From assembly GCF_032854445.1 (NCBI RefSeq), contig NC_088305.1, positions 24,647,400-24,711,399 of the forward strand: a stretch of DNA of 64,000 bases, given 5' to 3'. The notes under the pieces are model-generated. The model was not told the DNA's origin. It saw nothing but the letters and a program-made list of their open reading frames with translations, and ran no database searches. Below are positions 1 to 12,588 of the stretch, in pieces (the first letter of the stretch is position 1; each line of letters opens with the position of its first letter). A program made the translations under genes and the position numbers. The stretch is from Liolophura sinensis (lineage: Eukaryota > Mollusca > Polyplacophora > Chitonida > Chitonidae).

Positions 1-2157
1 AGTTTTACATACATATAAATCTCCTTGAGCATATTAATTACTGTAAATTACCAAATTCACGATTTCAGTTCTTTATGCATTGGGCGGAAGTTTTGCTTTC
101 ATGTGTCTCATACAGGCGAGCCCTTTGGTAGCAATTATAAGTTTAGCATAACATGTTGTTGTTCATTTGTTTTTATTGCATTCTTACACCATTACACTTT
201 TTCTGTAAGCCTCATACTGTTTGTGTTGCTCATACATGCTCTTGATTAAAGCCTTCTCTCATAATATATCGATAGTGTGCCAATTGTTTTATGACCAGAG
301 GCTTGGTCATTTTCCTAACTAATCTAAAGTATGCAACTAATCGTTGCATACTTCATTGTTATCACATTGATTAAATGATGTAAAGTTTATCTTAAACACA
401 AATCTCTTATAACATTACTTGAGTTTCCTTTTATCATACATGTAGTATGTGTTCAGTGAAAAAAAGCATAATTTACATGTACCTTTTTTAAATTTCAGGT
501 TTACTTATCCTCAGCATTCTTGTCAATATGGGGTAGGCCAATCTTTTCACCTTTTATGCAACATTGGTAAGGACACATCATCTTTCAAGTTTATCAACAG
601 CCACCTATTTTGCCATTTCAACCTTAAACTCCTGTTACATTATCTGTTTATGTTCTTCGTTATGCTGTTGCAAATCATTGTAAAATACATAGCAACATGT
701 AAACATGGCCACAGTCAACAAGTGTGCTACAATGTCTGTATATGCTACTAGTTTTGCAAACAAAGGCACTTCCCAATTGCACTCAAAGTTGCAACAAGTG
801 GTCTACACCACTCCTGGTGCTGAGGTAATACCTAAGGTTGGTTTCAAAACATTTGCCTTCATCCAGTATATTGTAGTTTGCAGGCAGTGGCCCAGTGGTT
901 AAGATACACAAGATACATATAGCCACCCCAGTTTGGAAGGCAATTGTACACATCCCGCTCTTAATTTTTATGGCTCCTTAAGCATGACAATAATCCGTCG
1001 ACCATGCTTGTGTGGTCGTCATCAAAGAAGTTGGTTTCAGAAGTAAAATTCACACAACACAGAATGCACTTGTCTAGCACTGCCAGTCAAAACCTGTGTG
1101 TTGCATGTGGCAAAGCTCACCAGCTGCTGACCAAAGGCCTATGTTTTTTTGTTTTTTTTTTCGGCACAGCCATGGTCTCAGTGAAATGCACAAATAATCA
1201 AATATTACGTAGTATCAAGGCCATATGTAGAGCCATTTAATGTCCACAAAACAGTTTGTCTCTGAAACTGTTGCACACCCAAACTAATCAAACTGTTATT
1301 AAAACTAGCTGACATACTGAGCAAAAATATCACAGTTTACCAATAAAAAGCTTTTGTTTTCATACCAATTTCTCTCATTCACACACTCCAAAACTCCCAA
1401 GCATGAATTTTAGTTGCATTTCATAAAATGTTATTTTTAATGTTTGGCATCACAACCTACTAGTTTTTTCTACACATGGCCTTCGGTATTGCTTCAAACC
1501 AAAATCAAATAAGGTCACTTTCATATGTATATCATTGTTTCACTGTTTATCATATTGCCTCTCCATCAGTGCAACTTCGTCATGGTTCTTCTTATCAATC
1601 ATAAAATTGGGTCAATTTGGTTAAATGTGTATATGTAGATCAAAGAAACTGTGTAATAGTAACCCATTTTGTTAACTTGTCTCTTTGCACTGATTTCCTC
1701 CTCACAATTTTATGTTCCTTGTTGCTACATTTACATGCACTGTGTAGCTGCAGGTGTTTCAGTTAATTAGTAACAATAGTTCTTGTTTACTGCCAATTCT
1801 CAAACCAAACCAGTTAATTTAAATAAAATCCTTTCAAAATATGTGGTTAACTGTGCATGTAGTTACATTTTTGTAACGGTAACACATTAAATATTATTCA
1901 AGGCACAACCATTTGCAGCATCAGCGGTCATCTCATGCCCTCCCTTAGCATAATGTATGTAAATCATGTAGGCAACACTTTTACAAAATATATGTGTAAT
2001 CAAGCTAACAAACACATAAATACACCAAAGCGATCTTTTGACTTAAGCTTATCATGTCTTTTCTGATGTATATATATATGCACTACATAATATTATTCCA
2101 TTTGCCAAAAAAATTGTTGTACATAGTTATCTTACCTCCAACTTTATTATATTCCAG
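1..2157. other. Gene-free stretch, AT-rich
   Basis: I see no supportable gene. Open frames here are short and lack codon structure or recognisable motifs. Bases 32-86 resemble 5231-5283: both carry a shared core reading GTAAATTACCAAATTCACGA, so this is a dispersed repeat of unknown type. The stretch ends at the polypyrimidine tract and AG that begin the candidate exon at 2158, so most of it could be intron of a gene entering from the left. Confidence 0.5.
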
Positions 2158-2243
2158 ATTCATTCAAAGGCATCTTCAAGATCCTTGTCAACCATGATGC
2201 AAGCCAAGTGCTGACATTCACCTTTCGTAAAACACAAGTACAT
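2158..2243 (+). CDS. Candidate internal exon of an unrecognised gene
   Basis: An 86-base open segment lies between a good acceptor (pyrimidine-rich, ending ATTCCAG) and a consensus donor (CAT|GTGAGT). It enters in phase 1 and leaves in phase 0. The translation starts SFKGIFKILVNHDAS and ends FTFRKTQVH, with alternating hydrophobic residues suggesting beta strands. The next candidate exon at 5924 begins in phase 0, so the two can be spliced in frame. I do not recognise the family. The case rests on splice-site quality and phase only; no start codon or upstream exon is visible, so the gene would begin left of the window. Confidence 0.4.
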
Positions 2244-2600
2244 GTGAGTGAGTTATGTAAATAAATTCTCCCACCACCCGTACTTCCAAATGTCATTCTT
2301 GTAATAAAAGTGTGACACAGTTGCTTTAATCTGTTACAGTTTAGCATTTAACCCATTATTGCAAGCCATAGAGTATAAAGTGTAATGGTTGCCAATGCAT
2401 TTACAGTATAGACAGTAAAACCACAGCAGCCATCAGTGTTATTGTTTGCAGATGCGAACAAAATTGGTGTCTTTAAATTGCACTTGCAGATGGTGCGTAT
2501 ATTTGGTCTGTGAAACAGTTTGTTCATCTGTGTGTCTGTTCAGTCAAAACTTGTCATCAAATAATTGGCTTATATTTGTGAACTAAGTTCCCTTTGTACT

Positions 2601-2690
2601 CTCACTGGTTTCCACCATAATGCTTTCTGCTGTTAAATACGTAAAATATTCCTCAGTCCATTGCAAAACACCAATCAAATAAGTAAATAA
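2601..2690 (+). mobile_element. SINE family A, 3' fragment
   Basis: This matches only the 3' end of the common SINE: a CACCATAATGCT-like core, a diverged AAATATTC, then AAAACACCAATCAAAT and an AAATA tail. It is strongly diverged, so an old copy. Confidence 0.6.
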
Positions 2691-2828
2691 ACTAGCAGCA
2701 TCATAATACTCACCCATCTCGATCTCCTCTCAGCTACAATATACACAACACAATATCTGTACTGTAATACTGTACATTACTGTACAAAGTATATGTACAC
2801 AGAGGTATAACAGAGTTCATGTATGGCC

Positions 2829-3039
2829 CTAGTCGGCTGCCTGTATTCAGAGCTATTCGCCTGTCACCAATGCAGTCGCAGTCAGTTCATGTCCTCTGCG
2901 GTCCTAGGTGGCAAGGTTTGGTAACAACTGGCAGATGGTTGTGGGTTTTGAGCCCAGTTTCCTTCCACCATAATGCTGACCGCTGTCGTATAAGTGAAAT
3001 ATTCTTCAGTATGGCGTAAAACACCAAATAAATAAATTG
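2829..3039 (+). mobile_element. SINE family A, diverged copy
   Basis: The body and tail of the SINE are visible (CACCAATGCAGTCGCAGT, the GGTTGTGGGTTTTGAGCCCAG segment, CATAATGCTGACCGC, GTGAAATATTCTTCAG, AAACACCAAATAAATAAA). The tRNA-like head is poorly preserved. Open frames on both strands here are passengers in the repeat. Confidence 0.75.
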
Positions 3040-4926
3040 TGGTTTTCCATGGGCACTTACATTTCATTAACCCATAATACTCATGAACATTATACGAGTC
3101 AACAAGTCTTCGGTACAGCATTAACAAACTATCAGATAAATAAATTGGAAGCATTCTGCCAAATTCAACAAAACATGCAATTTACTTGCAAATCCTAAAG
3201 CCAAATTAAATTATGTACTGCACAACTGACTCTTCATCTCCTGGGTCAGTGCTCATGATTGCCTCATTAGCTTCAGTTAAGTGCCATTCCTCTAGAGCTA
3301 GTTGTTTTTATGTAGTGCACACACTACCCACATTATGTGTTCTTATTTATTTTTGATACCTGTTCACATCAGCCCAATGCCAGATGGTTTTAGATATAAA
3401 TGCTGTTCATGCAACAAATTCTGCTTGGTTATTATGCTTTAAAGCACCATCTATTCTTCTTTTCAGATCCTCTCCATTCCTCCCATGAGTACAACAGAAG
3501 ACAACATTTTGGGGTGACTAGAGACAGATAAATCCATCATCTGCAATTAATCCTGCCATCTTGATGAACACTTCACACTTCATTTTATTTTTCACCATTT
3601 GTGACGCAAACCTTGTTTCTGCACAGGTAGTCTAAAATCACCTCTGTTGAGGCTTGTTGTCTCAATTGGTTTTAATCTTGGTGCATGCAATACAATCCAT
3701 AAGTTTTCTTGTAAATCATCACTTCATTCGAATAAAGTTTGTCATTTTATTTAAAATAATAATCGAATATAATATTCAATTTGTTGTCTTGAGTGAACAA
3801 ATCATTACTCAGTTCTTCATCAGGTTGCATGATCATTAACTTACTTGTATTCTTTATATTATCAAATTAGAAATACAACAGTTAACTATTTCTGCCGTCT
3901 GTTTCTCCTGTACATCTTTGGAGCAACTTGGAGGTCTCTGAACTGTACCAGATGTACAATACTTTTGAGTCTTTAGGCCTCATCAATTAATATTTCTGTT
4001 TTACGGGCAAAATCTTCTTTTTTTTCTAATGTTTTTAAGGCAGTGCAAATATAAAACTCAAAAATCATCTAATTTGTGGCACATGTGGATTGTCCCAGTA
4101 ATTGTTTAAGATATATTTATGTTATCCAAAAGCCTTCAAAAACAGGAAAATCACAAAATAAAATGGGTTAATTTTCAAGTTTATTTTTGTTCGATCTTTC
4201 AACCTTTATTGTTGGCTCACCTGTAAAGCATAAATATAATTGCTGTATCCTTACATTCCAGGTACATGTACTAGTATACTTAATCAGGTACTCTTCATTT
4301 CTGTGGTCAACACATACCATTCAGTCATCATCCTTCATACATATGGCAAGCATCAATGGGGACAGTTGTGGGTGGTGCAACGTACCCACAGATGGATGCC
4401 TCAAGTTGTCTTGTAATAGCACACAGCTACATGAAGCATGGTTAGCAGCTTGACTCTAACTCACAGATCAACAAAGTGTAGGTTCAATCCCGGTGCTCGC
4501 AGGCAATCTCTGCTTTCCCAAACATCATAGGCACTTGGTATAGGTCACGGTATGCAGTATCTCAGGGTGCTGTTGGGCAGTCTTGCATTCATTCAATACC
4601 CTGTGCCTTGCATTCTAACATAATATAAGCATGCCCAAGGCTGGTGGTTACCCTGGACAGTTTCCTCGAACTACAAAACTCGGTGCCATTGCGTTAGTTT
4701 ATTAGTCAACATGCAGGCATATGTACGGCATGTACTAAGCTCAGGTTTTGCTCACATGGGGAACACAACACAAAGACATGTTCCATAGCTCATGCTCTGT
4801 TAACATTTTAGCTACCCAAATTCTTGTAATTTTTGGGACATTTATTACAAGTGCTGAAAGCATAATATTAAATTTCTTTCCTGGCTTTTTGGAAAAGTAA
4901 AGATATGTTGTTTGTTAGATGGTATA
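3040..4926. other. Gene-free stretch, possible intron
   Basis: No gene, RNA gene or clear repeat is seen. Short open frames on both strands have no recognisable content. If the exons at 2158 and 5924 belong to one gene, this is intronic. Confidence 0.4.
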
Positions 4927-5190
4927 GCCATGTGAGTGAGTGGCTTGGGGCTTAAAGTCATATTTAACAATTTTACAGTCATATGACGATGAGGGAATGC
5001 TTAGCGTGTAGGTAATGTGCCTCCTTGTTGCAGGATGGAATTCCACCGCTCTTTTATCTAGTGCTGCTTCACTGAGTCGCTTTACCGAAGGGAAGTAAGG
5101 CGCCCCGCCCGAGCCATCATACTGATACGGGTCAATCAGTAGTTGCACTATCCCCTTCATGCTAAAAGTTACAACTTCCTCTTTTAAGGA
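4927..5190 (-). mobile_element. SINE family B, minus-strand copy
   Basis: Read on the minus strand this matches the copies at 26356, 39148 and 51315: the AAAGAGGAAGTTGTAACTT-like segment, the block containing AGTGAAGCAGCACTAGATAAAAG and the CTCATCGTCATATGACT segment before the 3' end. The tRNA-like head is missing or beyond recognition, so it is 5'-truncated. Confidence 0.7.
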
Positions 5191-5923
5191 GACACTTGTT
5201 TAAGTTCATATCCTTTGTGCTTTGTAAGTGTATTAAGTACCGTAAATTACCAAATTCACGACCTCAGTACTTTACGTGTTGAGCTCAAGTTCAATAGGCA
5301 GGAAACTCTTTCATAATTTCAAATCCCAAACAAACAACTGTCACACTGTACATTTTTTTCTCATGTTACCTTTACATGTTAAATTACATGTATTATCAGG
5401 GCAAGCTTTCAAACCAGCCCCAATGGTTAACTGTTGTACCAAATGTAGGATACCCGTGGGGAGCATTCTCTCTGACCTGAGCTTGGTACTTGTAGAACAG
5501 CATTACATGACTATGTTTCCAGACAGTCCCTGGGTATCATTCTCTCAATATATTTATTAAAAAGCTTTTATTTTCTATTAATATATAAAAGAGTAAAATA
5601 TTAAACATGTGTCCAGTACTGCTAAAACAAATTAACACAACTATAATTTTATGCCTTATTATAAGTAGTATTAAATATAATGTGTGCATATAAACAATGG
5701 CATTGTTATTTATGTGACCAAGTGTAGTTTGCCATGTAATACTGTGCAATTGTGCAAGTCAGTTAGTGTAGAGCACTATGACGCTGTATACCAACTGTAA
5801 GTACACACTAATCGTTACATATGTTTATTGTGACGCCATAGTCCCATTCAAAGTGTCCCACTGCACTACAGTCATGTTTACAATGGCTTTAGTCTGTGCC
5901 ATCCTTACTAACAATATTCACAG

Positions 5924-6138
5924 GATACAAGAAGTAGTGTATTGTTCCATTTTATAGAAACTGTTTATCCCAAACAACTGGACCAAGTTGATGGAGCCAT
6001 TGAGCTTGAGTGGAATGTTGAGAAGATGCTGAAGCAGTCTGCCGTGTTTTCTCATCAAAACACAGCTCTCCTCTCTATGGAGAATCATCTGCTGCCATCA
6101 CATGCCATTTTACACACCGTCTACTCAATATTCTCTCT
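5924..6138 (+). CDS. Candidate exon abutting the 47-bp array
   Basis: After an acceptor ending ATTCACAG, the phase-0 frame is open for about 70 codons: DTRSSVLFHFIETVYPKQ, then a charged segment (DQVDGAIELEWNVEKMLKQ) and a stretch ending LHTVYSIFSL. Phase matches the exon at 2158. The frame runs straight into the minisatellite at 6139 with no strong donor; the best GT is the weak CTCT|GTATAA at the array edge. The residues at the left edge (FSLYNA) recur at the right edge of the array (LYNAEDG, 9030), in a frame that a splice from 6139 to 9028 would restore. Family not recognised. Confidence 0.4.
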
Positions 6139-9028
6139 GTATAATGCACACACTACACCAGACCTTTCAAATCCCACCCAGTTCTCTGTACAATCAACAC
6201 ACTTCACATATTAAACCCACCTTCCGTAGCTCATCCAAATATTCGCACAATGCACACTCTTTAGCCCACCCAGGTCACTACACACCTACTTCCATATCCC
6301 ATTCAACAGTGTACAGACACTACAACCCACTGCCCATAACCCACCCTGGTCCCTCTATACACACTCCAACCCACCTTTCACAGCCCACCCAGGTCTGTAT
6401 AATAAACACACTACAACTGCCATTCCACAGCCCACCCAGTTAAGTATAATAAACACACTACAACTGCCCTTCCACAGCCCACCCAGGTCTGTATAATAAA
6501 CACACTACAACTTCCCCTCCACAGCCCACCCGGGTCTGTGTAACAAACACACTACAACTGCCCTTCCACAGCCCACTCAGGTCGGTATAATAAACACACT
6601 ACAACCCACCTTCCACAGCCCACCCAGGTCTGTATGATAAACACTGTACAACCCACCTTTCATATCCCACCCAGGTCTATTTAATAAACACTCGACAACT
6701 GCCCTTCCACAGCCCACCCAGGTCCCAGTACAATAAACACACTACAACCCACCTTCCACAGCCCACTGAGGTCGTGTAATAAACACACTACAACCCACCT
6801 TCCACAGCCCACCCAGGTCTGTATGATAAACACTGTACAACCCACCTTTCATATCCCACCCAGGTCTGTTTAATAAACACTCGACAACTGCCCTTCCACA
6901 GCCCACCCAGGTCTCAGTACAATAAACACACTACAACCCACCTTTCATAGCCCACCCAGGTCTGTATAATAAACACTCAACAACCTACCTCCCACAGTCC
7001 ATCTGGGTCTGTACCATAAACACACTACAACCCACCTTCCACAGCCCACCCAGGTCCATACAGTAAACACACTACAACCCACCTTTCATATCCCACCCAG
7101 GACTGTGTAACAAACACTCAACAACCTACCTTCCACAGTCCATCTGGGTCTGTACCATAAACACACTACAACCCAGGTCTGTATAATAAACACTCAACAA
7201 CCCACCTTTCATATCCCACCCAGGTCTGTGTAATAAACACTCAACAACCTACCTTCCACAGTCCATCTGGGTCTGTACCATAAACACACTACAACCCACC
7301 TTTCATATCCCACCCAGTTCTGTATAATAAACACTCAACAACCCACCTTCCACAGCCCACCCAGTTCTGTACCATAAACACTCAACAACCTACCTTCCAC
7401 AGCCCACCCAGTTCTGTATAATAAACACACTACAACCCACCTTTCCTATCCCACCCAGGTCTGTGTAATAAACACTCAACAACCTATCTTCCACAGTCCA
7501 TCTGGGTCTGTACCATAAACACACTACAACCCACCTTCCACAGCCCACCCAGGTCCATACAGTAAACACACTACAACCCACCTTTCATATCCCACCCAGG
7601 ACTGTGTAACAAACACTCAACAACCTACCTTCCACAGTCCATCTGGGTCTATACCATAAACACACTACAACCCACCTTCCACAGCCCACCCAGGTCCATA
7701 CAGTAAACACACTACAACCCACCTTTCATATCCCACCCAGGACTGTGTAATAAACACTCAACAACCTACCTTCCACAGTCCATCTGGGTCTGTACCATAA
7801 ACACACTACAACCCACCTTCCACAGCCCACCCAGGTCTGTATAATAAACACTCAACAACCCACCTTTCCTATCCCACCCAGGTCTGTGTAATAAACACTC
7901 AACAACCTACCTTCCACAGTCCATCTGGGTCTGTACCATAAACACACTACAACCCACCTTCCACAGCCCACCCAGGTCCATACAGTAAACACACTACAAC
8001 CCACCTTTCATATCCCACCCAGGACTGTGTAACAAACACTCAACAACCCACCTTCCACAGCCCACCCAGTTCTGTACCATAAACACTCAACAACCCACCT
8101 TCCACAGCCCACCCAGTTCTGTATAATAAACACACTACAACCCAGCTTTCATATCCCATCCAGGTCTGTGTAATAAACACTCAACAACCTACCTTCCACA
8201 GTCCATCTGGGTCTGTACCATAAACACACTACAACCCACCTTCCATATCCCACCCAGGTCTGTATAATAAACACTCAACAACCCACCTTCCACAGCCCAC
8301 CCAGTTCTGTACCATAAACACTCAACAACCTACCTTCCATAGCCCACCCAGTTCTGTATAATAAACACACTACAACCCACCTTTCATAGTCCACCCAGGT
8401 CTGTATAATAAACACTCAACAACCTACCTTCCACAGTCCATCTGGGTCTGTACCATAAACACACTACAACCCACCTTCCACAGCCCACCCAGGTCCATAC
8501 AGTAAACACATTACAACCCACCTTTCATATCCCACCCAGGACTGTGTAACAAACACTCAACAACCTACCTTCCACAGTCCATCTGGGTCTGTACCATAAA
8601 CACACTACAACCCACCTTCCACAGCCCACCCAGGTCCATACAGTAAACACTCTACAACCCACCTTCCACAGCCCACCCAGGTCTGTATAATAAACACAGT
8701 ACATCCCACCTTTCATATCCCACCCAGGTCTGTGTAATAAACACTCAACAACCTACCTTCCACAGTCCATCTGGGTCTATACCATAAACATTATACAACC
8801 CACCTTCCACAGCCCACCCAGGTCCATACAGTAAACACTCTGCAACCCACCTTCCACAGCCCACCCAGGTCTGTATAATAAACACAGTACATCCCACCTT
8901 TCATATCCCACCCAGGTCTGTGTAATAAACACTCAACAACCTACCTTCCACAGTCCATCTGGGTCTATACCATAAACATTATACAACCCACCTTCCACAG
9001 CCCACCCAGGTCTGTATAATAAACATAG
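6139..9028. repeat. 47-bp minisatellite with 141-bp higher-order period
   Basis: About 60 copies of a 47-bp unit related to CAGCCCACCCAGGTCTGTAT plus AATAAACACACTACAACCCACCTTCCA. Three variants can be told apart: one with TCCATCTGGGTCTGTACC, one with CCCAGGTCCATACAG and one with TTTCATATCCCACCCAGGACTG. The TCCATCTGG variant occurs at 6998, 7139, 7262, 7497, 7638, 7779, 7920, 8202, 8437, 8578, 8766 and 8954. All but one of the spacings are exact multiples of 47, most often 141. The left end (6140-6700) is more diverged. Long open frames on the minus strand here are products of the repeat, not genes. Confidence 0.95.
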
Positions 9029-9146
9029 TCTGTACAATGCTGAAGATGGAGTGGCGTATTATTTCAGCACACATGGAAATCATGTACGACAGCTGCCATC
9101 CTACACCATTGGCATGAAGCAAAACTATGACTTCTCCATCGGATGA
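9029..9146 (+). CDS. Candidate terminal exon after the array
   Basis: Following AACATAG at the right edge of the array, an open frame reads LYNAEDGVAYYFSTHGNHVR, continues LPSYTIGMKQ and ends at TGA 9144-9146. It restores the frame of the exon at 5924 if 6139-9028 is removed (CT|T completes one codon). An alternative acceptor, CCCACCCAG in the last repeat unit, is also in frame with it. The opposite strand is open over the same bases, so the coding strand is not certain. No family recognised. Confidence 0.3.
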
Positions 9147-10784
9147 ACAGAAGTGTGAGAAGCGCTGTACCAAGGTGTCTTGGGTAGGCTGGTCCCACTT
9201 GTTCCTGTGGTTTAGTCCTATGGTCATGATCTCTTTCATGAATTTTCTCACAAATTAGGAAACAATTACAGGTCATCTCACATAACCACATTGCAAGGGG
9301 TAAATACTGAGAAAAGTGAACAGTTCAACTCCTTTCTCCAATGCATAAAATACATACGAGCTCACCTCAGCCAGTCTCATTTCTGATTCTTTCTGCAACT
9401 CATGATTTATATCTGGAATGAAAGGAAGACAAATATTTTTAGTTGTAGAGTCAACGTAGCCCTCACTGGTGCGGACAGTATATAGGTTCAAATTGTCTTA
9501 TCCCACAATATCACAATCCACAAATGATCATGCATGCTCAGTGACTCCCTGTCTGTGCGTATAAACTGTGTACCAGTGGATAGCAACAGAGATATATGCT
9601 CAGTGACTCCCTGTCTGCGCTTACCTATTTCTTTGAATCACGAAAACTTACACTTATATCTACAATTTTTGTGCACTGACCTACCAAGAACGATATTGAC
9701 AGCCATGATTCCCTGGCATTTTTCTGTTTTGTGGACTGTAAACAAATATTTCTATAAACCATCCAAGTATGGTTACAGTTTCTCAGACAAACACCAAACT
9801 AGAGAAGCTCACTGTCTCTCTAGCAACTTTACCACATTTGTGGAGTGTCAAAGCTGTCCACACCTGTATTATTACTAGGAGCCTGTTACACTAGCCCATA
9901 CCTATACCTCGACCGAATATTTAAACCATTCACACAGTCAGTGACTGTTGTCATGTACAGCTAATCATAGGCTTGCGGTGGCTTGCCGTTTGTTGTTGAA
10001 TCAATGACAAATTCTTATAGCACTATCTAATGAGAGAATGATATCTGTGTATGATGATGTCATTCTCTTTTATTTTGGTTTAGACAGTATTTGATTGTAT
10101 CACCTCACTTAAACATCATGCGTTTTACGAACTGTTCAATCACGCGAGCAGTCGGTGTTCCCTGAATGCCTTATTAAACTTGTCTGTAACTTATGCGGCT
10201 CACAACTGAGTCGTACCCCAGACTGCAGCTGAGTTATACAGGTGAAAAAGTTTTGTTTTAGCTTTTGTACACTTTTATGCTGTGGACAAATGTAGACGCA
10301 AAAACCTTCATATCCAATATCTTCATATTGTTTGATAAATGTTTAATAAAGGAACATGTTTGTGTCATCATGTAGGCTATACTGGATTTATGCAGATTAC
10401 TTAGAAATCTATGTTGCTTACATCTCACGGTGCATATTACTGTGGATTATTCATTGTGGCAAGACCCACACTAGCTGTGACATAGGCCTACTTGATATAC
10501 ACTATATTATTCTGTTGTACTTTTATCAGCATACTGAGACTGACTATATTGTAAGACTGCAAGCTCTCAGTGAAATAGGACAAGAATGTTTATAAAATTT
10601 ATCATGGACTTTGTATTCCTTGTTTACATATTTATTTCAGAGCTTTTTGTACAACGTGGTTAGATTAATGTTATTGATGTGTAATAAACATGCAATTACT
10701 AACTGCTCTGGTGTTTTGAAATGTCTGGTTTTGTTTAATATGTCATAGCAATGGATATTATAAACGAAAACACGGCGCACTGAA
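9147..10784. other. Gene-free stretch
   Basis: No supportable gene. A small minus-strand segment (9412-9366) has acceptor and donor consensus but no partner in phase. The plus frame at 9534-9878 shows no motif. No repeats of note are seen. Confidence 0.4.
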
Positions 10785-10787
10785 TAT

Positions 10788-11044
10788 CGGGGCCTCCTTG
10801 GCTCAGTTGGATAGCGCGCTAGCGCAGCGTAATGACCCAGGAGCCTCTTAAGCTGTTCAAGCACAGCTCATGCTGGCTTTCTCTCCGGACGTACATGGGA
10901 TGTCTCCCAACAACCTGCGGATGGTCGTGGGTTTCCCCCTGGCTTTGCCCGGTTTCCTCCCATCATAATGCTGGCCACCGTCGTATAAGTGAAATATTCT
11001 TGAGTACGGCCTAAAACACCAATCAAATAAATAAATAAATAAAT
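10788..11044 (+). mobile_element. SINE family A, near full length
   Basis: It opens with the tRNA-like head GGCCTCCTTGGCTCAGTTGG (A box TGGCTCAGTTGG), followed by GCGCTAGCGCAGCGTAATGA. The segment between the head and the CTCATGCTGGCTTTCTCTCC block is shortened, removing the B-box region. The body and the CAATCAAATAAATAAATAAA tail are complete. Confidence 0.9.
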
Positions 11045-11464
11045 GACTGAATATCTGATAAACATTGGTTGATGTTAATTTAGGGGTCTCATGGCAGGAC
11101 ATGCTGTAGTAAGCCGCTTTATTGACTGATTGCTATTTAGCGTCATATTTAAGCAGTTTTGCCACGTTACAAACGTTGCTTGGTGGTCTTTTTCCTTCGC
11201 GAACATCCAGAAAGGAGAATCAACATTTTACCCGTCTGAAGATGACAGTGAATGCAGTTAGTTTGAATAGTGATATATATATATATATGCCTAAAACGTT
11301 AGAGTATGTAACATTGATCTGCGCATTTCAAAACAAGAGGTACCAAATATAGATACTGATTCTTTACACGTTAAAGTCGTAAATATTTGCGTCAAATTGC
11401 ATATATAATATCTGTCATCAATTATTTTCTGAGGAAAACACCACGTACAACGTTCATATGTTAT

Positions 11465-11548
11465 AGCACTTCGTTGGCAAATTTAGTTATTTATCTAAAA
11501 AATTGTGAAGTACGACGTTAAACCGCAAGCATAGATACATACATAGCT
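11465..11548 (+). mobile_element. SINE family B/C, 3' fragment
   Basis: It contains AAAATTGTGAAGTACGACGT then TAAACCGCAAGCAT and a short (ATAC)n run. This is the 3' end shared by the second SINE group (ACGACGTTAAACCCCAAGC). The rest is absent or unrecognisable. Confidence 0.5.
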
Positions 11549-11576
11549 AGTTATTTCTTTGGAAGTTTACATTGTA

Positions 11577-11800
11577 CTCAAGAATATTTCACTTATACCA
11601 CAGGGGCCAGGATTATGATGAGAGCCCGGGAGAAACCTACGACAGTCCTCAGGGTGGTCCCAGGTCTTCCGAATTAAAGTTGGAGAGAAAGACACCATAA
11701 GCTAGACTCGAACTCACAGCTATCAACACTGGTGAGAGGGCTCTTGGATAATAATGCTGCAATAGCTAACTTTGGAGATCTCAAGGGCATTCCGAGAGAT
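11577..11800 (-). mobile_element. SINE family A, diverged minus copy
   Basis: TACTCAAGAATATTTCACTT, GCCAGGATTATGATG, GAGCCCGGGAGAAACC and CTCGAACTCACAGC are the reverse complements of the SINE body and B-box region. The tail is lost. Confidence 0.7.
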
Positions 11801-11884
11801 GAGCTAGCGGTCCTCAGTGGTACTAAGCCACGTGCTGCTCTATATGGATTGTTTATCCAATTAATATATTGCATATGCCGTGTA

Positions 11885-12335
11885 TTTCTTTAATTTCACC
11901 GGTATGTCGAATTTCAAATATAACAGGCTAACAATGATCCAACCCTAACCCATATATACGCACTGCGAACTGAGTTATAAGCTGCCACTGCTGACTCGTG
12001 CTAGTGCTGCTGAATTTATACTTTATGTAAGTAATGTGGACACAGTATGTCACACCTTTTCTTAATTTGAATAAAACATCGCATTTCAATAGGAAAAAAG
12101 GTAGCATTCACCTAACCCTAGCCTAACCCTGGACAGAGACACCTGCTATTTGAGTGATGAACTGGCACTTCGGGCTCCTCAGCCACTTGTTACCGAGTCC
12201 ATTCTTCATATACGTAGGCAGAATAAGTTGTGTATTTTCTTGATTTTATATGAATATAGTTTTGGAAACAGGAAAAGGTAGATTTACCTAACCTAGACAT
12301 ATGCGCACTGCTATCTGAGTGAAAACCAGTGTATA
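11885..12335. repeat. Diverged local repeats with TAACCC-type motifs
   Basis: Three loosely similar segments share a CCTAACC(C)TA motif followed by (A)TATGCGCACTGC or a related string and a (T)GAGTGA or GAGTTA motif, at about 11940, 12110 and 12285. They look like an old local duplication. The TAACCC runs are only one or two units long and are not a telomere array. Confidence 0.4.
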
Positions 12336-12444
12336 AATATCAGCCCTACCTCACATTATAAGCAGGGCTCAAATTAAACAAATTCTGTATCACACGTACT
12401 TTCATCCATTTTCTTGCTGTAGATAACATACTATATATTCCTTT

Positions 12445-12588
12445 GGAAGGTCTGCAGCAACCTGCGAATGGTCGTGGGTTTCGACTGGGATATGCCCCGT
12501 GTCCTCCCACCATAACACTTGCCGCCGCCCTACAAGCGAAATATTCTTGAGTGCGGCGTAAAACACAATTCAAATAAATAAATATATA
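12445..12588 (+). mobile_element. SINE family A, 3' half
   Basis: It begins at GGAAGGTCTGCAGCAACCTG and runs through GTCGTGGGTTTCG, CTCCCACCATAAC and GCGAAATATTCTTGAGTG to an AATTCAAATAAATAAAT tail. The tRNA-like head is missing. Confidence 0.8.

Noticed and set aside
6139-9028. CRISPR-like array or long minus-strand genes in the 47-bp repeats
   Set aside because: Units are directly adjacent with no unique spacers, and the open frames simply follow the 141-bp period.
9366-9412. Minus-strand mini-exon (47 bases, INHELQKESEMRLAE)
   Set aside because: Acceptor and donor look fine, but neighbouring minus-strand segments at 9685-9723 and 9030-9251 do not give a convincing phased gene, and the plus strand explains the latter better.
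11940-12140. Telomere-like TAACCC sequence
   Set aside because: Only one or two units in scattered places; too short for an interstitial telomere.
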